Origin: WLJO01 sp046597895
Lineage (GTDB): Bacteria > Actinomycetota > Acidimicrobiia > Acidimicrobiales > Ilumatobacteraceae
DNA length: 17,056 nucleotides
NCBI GenBank assembly: GCA_046597895.1
Contig: JBKJJS010000321.1
Coordinates: forward strand, 1-17,056
Direction of reading: 5' to 3'
The notes beneath the pieces are model-generated. The model had not been told where the DNA came from. It was given only the letters and a program-made list of their open reading frames with translations, and searched no databases. Both the position numbers and the translations under genes were made by a program. Positions 12,605-17,056 of the stretch are shown here, one piece after another (position 1 is the first letter of the stretch; each line of letters opens with the position of its first letter).

Positions 12605-14616
12605 GGGAGTACCACCGGCAACTCCACGTGCAGGCGCGTGCCCCTCGGGATGTTGGGCAGGAACTGCGCCGTGCCTCCGAGTTCGCAGGCGCGTTCACGC
12701 ATCGCAGTCACACCGAACCCGGCCGGTGCGGTGCCGATGCCGATCCCATCGTCCACGACGTCGATCTCCACGCACGACCCGGCGGCGATCGTGAGCCAGC
12801 ACCGCGCCGCCTTGGCGTGTCGAACGACGTTCGTGACGGCTTCGGTGACGATCCGATAGATCGCCACCTCGACCGCAGCTGGCAGGTGGAGTGGCTCACT
12901 CGGGACGGCGAGAGAGATCTCGATGTCATTGCTGAAGGTTCGCGTGAACTCGGAGACTGCTTCGACGAGGCCCAACTGGTCGAGCGCCGTTGGCCGCAGG
13001 TCGCGCACGATTCGCCGGAGTTCTATGACGACGCCGTCCACCTCGTCGGCCACCCGATCGAGCAGTTGGGACGGGGCGACGACCTCCGGTCCCGAGGCGC
13101 GAGCGAGCTGGCGGACGGCCGTTCGCAGGCCGAGCGACACCCCAGTGAGGGTTGGCCCCAGCCCGTCATGGAGGTCGCGTCGGATTCGCCGCCGTTCCTC
13201 CTCCCTGGCCGAGACGATCGCGATCGTCGAGCGGCGAAGATCAGCGTTGAGGCGTACCCACCCGACGGCCAAGCTCAACGGCCCCACCAATTGGTCGAGG
13301 ATCTCGTCATCCCGATGGCGCAAGGACGGGCCATCGTTCCAACCGATGACCAGGCGGCCGACGAGTTCATCGTGATGATGGAGCAGCACCTCGCGCGCAC
13401 TCGCTGTTGGGGCGCCGATGTTCGCCGCTCGGGCCCATCCGTCCGCGACGCGCACGTCGATCGCCACCGCCGTCAGTCGCAGTTCACGCTGGAGACTGGC
13501 GGCGAGTGCCGGGAGCAAGTCATCCCCCGTATCGGCTCCGAGCCGACTCACGACTCCCTGCACTACGGCGAGCGGGTCGTCACGGTCTCCGTACGCCAAG
13601 TGGTCGACCAACTTGCGAATGCGATGCCGGAATGGTTCCAGCGCGAGCGCCATGGCGCCGGTCGCCGCCACGAGCAGCCACGTCGGACCGCTGCCGCCGA
13701 TCAAGCGACCGAGCCCAGCCACGAGCCCTGTGTACACGGTGACGATGGCGAGGGCGAGAACCATCCACTCGACCACCTGATGCGACACGTCTCGGAACGG
13801 TGTCGGGATATCTCGGATCACGTCGATCGCAGTGCCTGCCACCAACAACGGCACCGTGGCAAGCAGGAGCAGCGGCCAGATCACATCGCGACCCGGCACC
13901 TGCGACTGTGCGAAGTCCAGACCAGAAGGTACGACCGCCAGCCACGCGACTGCGCACCCAGCAAGAAGCCAGCCCGCCAACGGGTCGCCAGCGGGGGAGC
14001 GACGCTGCCACCACTGCACGCCGAGCGCCACGGTCCCTGCCGTAGCCGAGAGGTCGATCAGTGCGACGACGATCCGCTCGGTCGGTCGGGACACGCCGAC
14101 CACTTCGATGCCGACGAGCACCACGATCATCGCGGCCGTGCACCACCACACGACTTCGAGGGAGCGGCGCGAGCGAACCCACGCCGGCAACAAGCACCAC
14201 GGCACCAAGCCGACGAGCACGGCCGCGCCGAGTGGCCGGGTCCATGTCGCCGCGTCGGCCAGCCACTCCCAGCCGACTCCCGGCCCGCGCCCGGCCAGGT
14301 ACCCGCGGTACTGCGTCCCGATCGTGGTGACCAAACCCGCCGCGCCGACGACGACAAAGCAACCACCGAGTTGCCGTCTGGACGATCGGACGAGCATCGC
14401 GGTGCCTGCGCTGGAGTACGCCAGGCCCACCACGAACCACGCGACGATCCACCAGTTCTGACCCTCCGGCTCGGCACCGCGGTTGGCCACGCGCATCGCG
14501 ATCACCGCAACGCCGCCCAAGGTCACAACCGAACCGGTGACGACGACAGCAATCACCGACGCCCGCGACACGGCGGGCGCCGCGTGCAGTACCTCGACCT
14601 CGCGAACCTCATCCAT
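12601..14616 (-). CDS. membrane-bound sensor histidine kinase (HisKA_3 type)
   Basis: 671 residues from ATG 14616, with a GGGGGCG ribosome-site-like run just upstream. The first ~340 residues hold about eight to nine hydrophobic segments in a large membrane sensor region without an obvious extracellular domain. A cytoplasmic GAF-like region (about 350-460: DDPLAVVQGVVSRL to SLAVGWVRL) follows. The dimerisation/phosphoacceptor domain begins near 469 (AREEERRRIRRDLHDGLGPT) with His483. The HATPase domain has the N box TEAVTNVVRHA (~591-601), DVVDDGIGIG (~619-628) and GFGVTAMRER (~635-644). It is the partner of the overlapping NarL-type regulator. The signal is unknown; the architecture resembles LiaS/DesK-like membrane-sensing kinases. 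It lies 64 bases downstream of the SDR gene on the same strand. Confidence 0.94.
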   Translation of the reverse strand: MDEVREVEVLHAAPAVSRASVIAVVVTGSVVTLGGVAVIAMRVANRGAEPEGQNWWIVAWFVVGLAYSSAGTAMLVRSSRRQLGGCFVVVGAAGLVTTIGTQYRGYLAGRGPGVGWEWLADAATWTRPLGAAVLVGLVPWCLLPAWVRSRRSLEVVWWCTAAMIVVLVGIEVVGVSRPTERIVVALIDLSATAGTVALGVQWWQRRSPAGDPLAGWLLAGCAVAWLAVVPSGLDFAQSQVPGRDVIWPLLLLATVPLLVAGTAIDVIRDIPTPFRDVSHQVVEWMVLALAIVTVYTGLVAGLGRLIGGSGPTWLLVAATGAMALALEPFRHRIRKLVDHLAYGDRDDPLAVVQGVVSRLGADTGDDLLPALAASLQRELRLTAVAIDVRVADGWARAANIGAPTASAREVLLHHHDELVGRLVIGWNDGPSLRHRDDEILDQLVGPLSLAVGWVRLNADLRRSTIAIVSAREEERRRIRRDLHDGLGPTLTGVSLGLRTAVRQLARASGPEVVAPSQLLDRVADEVDGVVIELRRIVRDLRPTALDQLGLVEAVSEFTRTFSNDIEISLAVPSEPLHLPAAVEVAIYRIVTEAVTNVVRHAKAARCWLTIAAGSCVEIDVVDDGIGIGTAPAGFGVTAMRERACELGGTAQFLPNIPRGTRLHVELPVVLP

Positions 14617-14680
14617 CGGCGCCCCCAGAGCGACGATTGATCCTACGTCGCTGGCAGAGGCGGCGCGCTCGGTCGGAACC

Positions 14681-15463
14681 TCAGTGCATCATCCGCCCAC
14701 CGTTCAGGAACACGGTCATGCCGGTGACGTAGTCGCCGCCCTTCCCGGCGAGCCACACGAACCACGGGGCGCCATGCTCCTCGGCGTTGCCGAGAAAGCC
14801 GAGCGGCATCTTGGCCTTCAGTCCCTCGACATAGTCGGTGTTGTTGGCGAGCCAGTTGTCCCACGCGTCCGTCTTGAGCGACGGGTTGATGGTGTTCACC
14901 GAGATCTGGTACTTGCCCCATTCGCGGGCAGCAGTGCGGGTGAGTGCCCGTACGGCCTCCTTGGTGGCGTTGTATGGCGTGTTGCCTGGGAAGCCCTCCA
15001 TACCCGAGCCCGACGAGAGGTTGATGATGCGGCCGCCGTGCTCCTTCATGTACGGGAACACTGCCTGCATACCCCACAGGGTGGCGGTGGCGCCGGTGCG
15101 GAAGGTGTACTCCCACTCGTCGTCGTCGGTGTCCTCGAGCGGCGTCGGGATCGTGGAGACCAGGGGTTTGGCCGCCGTGCCGAAGCCTTGGGCGTTGTTG
15201 ACCAGGATGTCGACGGTACCGAAGGCGTCGACGGCCTTCGCCACCATGTTCCAGATGTCCGCCTTTTTCGATACGTCCGTCGGGACACCGATCGCCGTGT
15301 TGCCCTCGGCCGTGATGTCGGCCACCACGGACTCCACCGTGGCGGGCGTTCGGCTGGCGACGACGACCTTGGCGCCCTCCCGGGCGTACACCGTGGCCAC
15401 CGCCCTGCCGATACCCCGGCCGGACCCGGTGACGATGGCGACCTTGCCGTCGAGTTCTCCCAC
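14681..15463 (-). CDS. short-chain dehydrogenase/reductase (SDR)
   Basis: 260 residues from GTG 15463, supported by AGGAGGGGA eight bases upstream. Classical SDR features are present: cofactor motif TGSGRGIG (12-19), NNAQG (89-93, a common variant of NNAG), catalytic Ser151 and YNATK with Tyr164 and Lys168, and the C-terminal 'TGMTVFLNGG' end. Arg38 after the second strand (VVVASRTPA) suggests preference for NADP(H). The segment between 100 and 120 (STIPTPLEDTDDDEWEYTF) is the substrate-loop region. The substrate is unknown. It shares strand with the kinase gene 64 bases on and is divergent from the Xre/RES operon. Confidence 0.92.
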   Translation of the reverse strand: MGELDGKVAIVTGSGRGIGRAVATVYAREGAKVVVASRTPATVESVVADITAEGNTAIGVPTDVSKKADIWNMVAKAVDAFGTVDILVNNAQGFGTAAKPLVSTIPTPLEDTDDDEWEYTFRTGATATLWGMQAVFPYMKEHGGRIINLSSGSGMEGFPGNTPYNATKEAVRALTRTAAREWGKYQISVNTINPSLKTDAWDNWLANNTDYVEGLKAKMPLGFLGNAEEHGAPWFVWLAGKGGDYVTGMTVFLNGGRMMH

Positions 15464-15534
15464 GATGTTCCCCTCCTGCTCCAGCGAGGAAGCTACTCGC
15501 GCCGGTAGGACGCTCTGAGGGTCGGGTAGTGACT

Positions 15535-15548
15535 CTCCATTTATGGAG
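15535..15548. promoter_or_regulatory. inverted repeat CTCCAT-TT-ATGGAG, candidate operator of Xre/RES operon
   Basis: A perfect 6-2-6 inverted repeat directly followed by TATCAT (15549-15554), which resembles a -10 box, and 41 bases before the antitoxin ATG. Xre/ParS antitoxins normally repress their own operon by binding palindromes over the promoter, so this is the most likely operator. No good -35 box is seen at the normal distance (GTGACT at 15529 is too close). The evidence is positional only. Confidence 0.5.
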
Positions 15549-15589
15549 TATCATTACGCTAGATCAAGAGATTCGGATGAGGTGAGGCC

Positions 15590-16030
15590 ATGGCCACCGC
15601 CATCAGTTATCCAGCGAGCCGCTTCGAGGCAGCGCCCTCCATCGATCTCGGCGACGCCACGTCACGGGCTCGCGTCAGCACCACCTCGGTGCGGGCCATG
15701 GTCCGCCTGGCCGCTGAATGGGGACTCACCGTCGAGCAACTCGGCACGTTGCTCGGCAGCGTCGCCCCCAGCACCTGGCATTCGTGGGTGAAGAACCCGC
15801 CCAAGGACCTCGGCGTGGATCGGCTCACGCGGGTGTCGTATCTGCTCGGCATCTACACGGCGCTCCACGTGCTGTACCCCCGGAGCCCGCTCGCCGACGA
15901 GTGGGTGAAGCGCCCCAACAGCAACGTGCTGTTTGCCGGCCGGTGCCCGCTCGACACCCTCCTGCACGGAGGGATCAACGCCATGGACCGAGTGCGATCG
16001 CTGCTCGACGCCCGTCGGGGCGGGGTGTGA
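15590..16030 (+). CDS. Xre/MbcA/ParS-family antitoxin of RES toxin
   Basis: 146 residues from ATG 15590, preceded by GAGGTGAGG (15579-15587). The N-terminal ~30 residues are flexible; residues 33-95 form the Xre-like helical DNA-binding part (VRAMVRLAAEWGLTVEQLGT, then TWHSWVKNP); the C-terminal part (NVLFAGRCPLDTLLHGGINA, then MDRVRSLLD) is the DUF2384/MbcA-ParS toxin-binding domain. In this family the antitoxin buries the toxin's NAD-binding pocket and represses the operon. The stop overlaps the toxin GTG as GTGA (16027-16030), the usual antitoxin-first order with tight coupling. All segments appear intact. Confidence 0.88.
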   Translation: MATAISYPASRFEAAPSIDLGDATSRARVSTTSVRAMVRLAAEWGLTVEQLGTLLGSVAPSTWHSWVKNPPKDLGVDRLTRVSYLLGIYTALHVLYPRSPLADEWVKRPNSNVLFAGRCPLDTLLHGGINAMDRVRSLLDARRGGV

Positions 16031-16725
16031 GTCCACCCTGGCCCCCTCTCAGCCCGATTCGCTGGGACGACTCGCACCGCCTCATTCCCGACGCGCACGC
16101 CATCACCGACCGGCCGATCCTCTCCGCGCTGGCCGACGGTGATGACGTCGACGATCTGGTGGCGCTCAGCGGTGTCACGAGCCGGCGGCTACTCGTCCAG
16201 AGCGGAGCCATCCCGAGCGGCATCCACGCGGATGAGTTGGTGTTCGGAGTGCCCGAGTGGCAGATCGTCAACGCTGGCTACTGCTACCCGCACCCACAGG
16301 GAGCCCGCTTCAGCGGACCCGATCGTGGCGCCTGGTACGCGGGCAGGTCGATCGAGACCTCGCTCGCCGAGGTCGGCTTCCACAAGTCCGTCGAGTTGGC
16401 CGAGACGGACTACTGGGATCTCAGCATCGTGTATCAGGGCTTCCTGGCCGACGTTCACGGCACCTTCCATGACCTACGCGGCCGGCGCGATCGGCGGGCC
16501 AGGATCTGCCTGGACCCGGCGTCGTACGTCCAGAGCCAGTCACTGGCCGAGCGCCTGCTCGACGATGGGTCACTCGGCATCGTGTACCCCGCCGTGCGCC
16601 ACCCCGGTGGGGAGGCAGTCGCCTGCTTCCGGCCCGCCACCGTCGGCAACGTCCGACGAGGCGAGCGCTTTCGACTCGATTGGAACGGCACGACCGCCTA
16701 CACGGTCGAGTCGATCGGACACTGA
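16027..16725 (+). CDS. RES-domain toxin (predicted NAD+-degrading), with Ser-to-Ala in signature
   Basis: 232 residues from GTG 16027, overlapping the antitoxin stop. Known RES toxins such as MbcT and Res destroy cellular NAD+. The domain is preceded by an ~80-residue N-terminal part. Key residues visible: Arg94 (ARFSGP), Tyr104 (GAWYAG) and Glu115 (SLAEVGFHKS). The third signature position, usually Ser in 'GIvYPSvR', is Ala189 here (GIVYPAVRHPGG; codon GCC, one base from TCC). Arg, Tyr and Glu are kept, so activity may remain, be reduced or be lost. The frame is uninterrupted and the C terminus (GNVRRGERFRLDWN) looks normal. The cognate antitoxin is directly upstream. Confidence 0.87.
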   Translation: MSPPWPPLSPIRWDDSHRLIPDAHAITDRPILSALADGDDVDDLVALSGVTSRRLLVQSGAIPSGIHADELVFGVPEWQIVNAGYCYPHPQGARFSGPDRGAWYAGRSIETSLAEVGFHKSVELAETDYWDLSIVYQGFLADVHGTFHDLRGRRDRRARICLDPASYVQSQSLAERLLDDGSLGIVYPAVRHPGGEAVACFRPATVGNVRRGERFRLDWNGTTAYTVESIGH

Positions 16726-16750
16726 CGCACCGAGGTCCGAGGGGCTCCAC

Positions 16751-17056
16751 TCACGTCGCCAGCGAGCGGAGTCGCTCCACGCGAGAATCGTCGCCCAACC
16801 GTTGCCTCAGGCGGTAGGCGGCGGACTCGAGGTCGATGGCGTCGGCTTCCACCATCGTGGCGATGTCAACCCAGTCCTTCGGGCGATCGAACATCGCCTT
16901 GAACACTGCGAGATCTTCGGCACACAGCACCCTCACGGAGCGCCCGGCAAAGGGACATCTTCGGCCGACCGTCCGGCGAGCCATTGCCGTGGTTCGACGA
17001 GGGCGCCGAACCGAACGCGGATATGTGGGCGACCGCTGACGAATCACGCGAGCAGA
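16751..17056 (-). pseudogene. nucleotidyltransferase-like protein, C-terminal part; upstream frame doubtful
   Basis: The minus strand encodes PFAGRSVRVLCAEDLAVFKA, then MFDRPKDWVDIATMVEADAI, ending RVERLRSLAT at TGA 16753-16751. This resembles the C-terminal half of small nucleotidyltransferase-fold proteins related to toxin-antitoxin enzymes ('lLsaeDLavfKamFdR.KDWaDIe.M'). Upstream of PFAG the same frame gives an arginine-rich stretch (YPRSVRRPRRTTAMARRTVG) unlike the family. A neighbouring frame reads RSAEDV right up to the PFAG point, consistent with loss of one base in CCTTTGCC near 16952-16960, but it meets a TGA near 17045. The N-terminal GSxxxD active site is outside the window or lost. 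I call it a probable broken gene. Confidence 0.5.

Noticed and set aside
12628..14640. 670-codon plus-strand frame opposite the histidine kinase
   Set aside because: It is the antisense shadow of a clear kinase gene. Its translation is rich in Arg, His and Asp with no known motif, as expected from mirrored high-GC codons.
1..17056. Search for tRNA genes, CRISPR arrays, riboswitches or rho-independent terminators
   Set aside because: I saw no cloverleaf with a T-loop GGTTCRANNCC box, no regularly spaced repeat-spacer pattern beyond the 16-bp repeat, and no GC hairpin followed by a T run. Weak examples could be missed by eye.

Overview
The window is high-GC DNA (about 70% in most genes) with many GTG starts and several four-base GTGA gene overlaps. 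Its families (MbcA-like antitoxin with RES toxin, NarL-type two-component pair, DUF457 hydrolase, OsmC, CzcO-like flavoprotein) suggest a free-living actinobacterium, possibly a deep lineage such as Acidimicrobiia. The taxon is inferred from gene style only. No rRNA, tRNA, CRISPR array or intact mobile element is visible.

Left part (1-6600): accessory, partly decayed DNA. It holds an AbiEii-type toxin with its middle deleted (1-444); a secreted SGNH/GDSL hydrolase-like protein with a peptidoglycan-binding-like domain in lower-GC DNA (524-1600); facing stubs of IS630-like and IS3-like transposases (1632-1838); an unknown ORF; a shrunken Fic gene overlapping the head of a Phd/YefM antitoxin (2192-2869); a 593-residue protein of unknown function on the minus strand (2870-4651); an AbiEi-like antitoxin stub (4836-5099); a small secreted fibronectin-III protein (5150-5554); a cupin (5641-6096); and the head of a second Fic gene (6273-6599). 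At least five toxin-antitoxin-related genes here are truncated or internally deleted.

Middle part (6654-12604): mostly intact housekeeping or secondary-metabolism genes. These are an aldo/keto reductase, a class I methyltransferase, a CzcO-like flavoprotein placed directly after an OsmC peroxidase-like gene, then, across a divergent 433-base regulatory region with 16-bp tandem repeats and a perfect 12-bp palindrome, a pair made of a small membrane protein and a DUF457 (YdjM-like) membrane hydrolase, coupled by a GTGA overlap.

Right part (11951-17056): a minus-strand run SDR dehydrogenase - membrane histidine kinase - NarL/LuxR response regulator, with kinase and regulator overlapping by four bases. 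Divergent from the SDR is an apparently intact Xre/MbcA-ParS antitoxin plus RES-domain toxin operon with an inverted repeat in its promoter region. The RES toxin has alanine where the family's third signature residue is normally serine. The right edge carries the C-terminal part of a nucleotidyltransferase-like protein whose upstream reading frame looks broken.

Overall the window joins a toxin-antitoxin and insertion-sequence graveyard to a conserved-looking metabolic and signalling segment. I found no complete new defence system. The best leads are the double-deleted mini-Fic, the RES toxin with Ser-to-Ala, the DUF457/small-membrane-protein pair, and the uncharacterised 593-residue protein with its coupled upstream mini-ORF.
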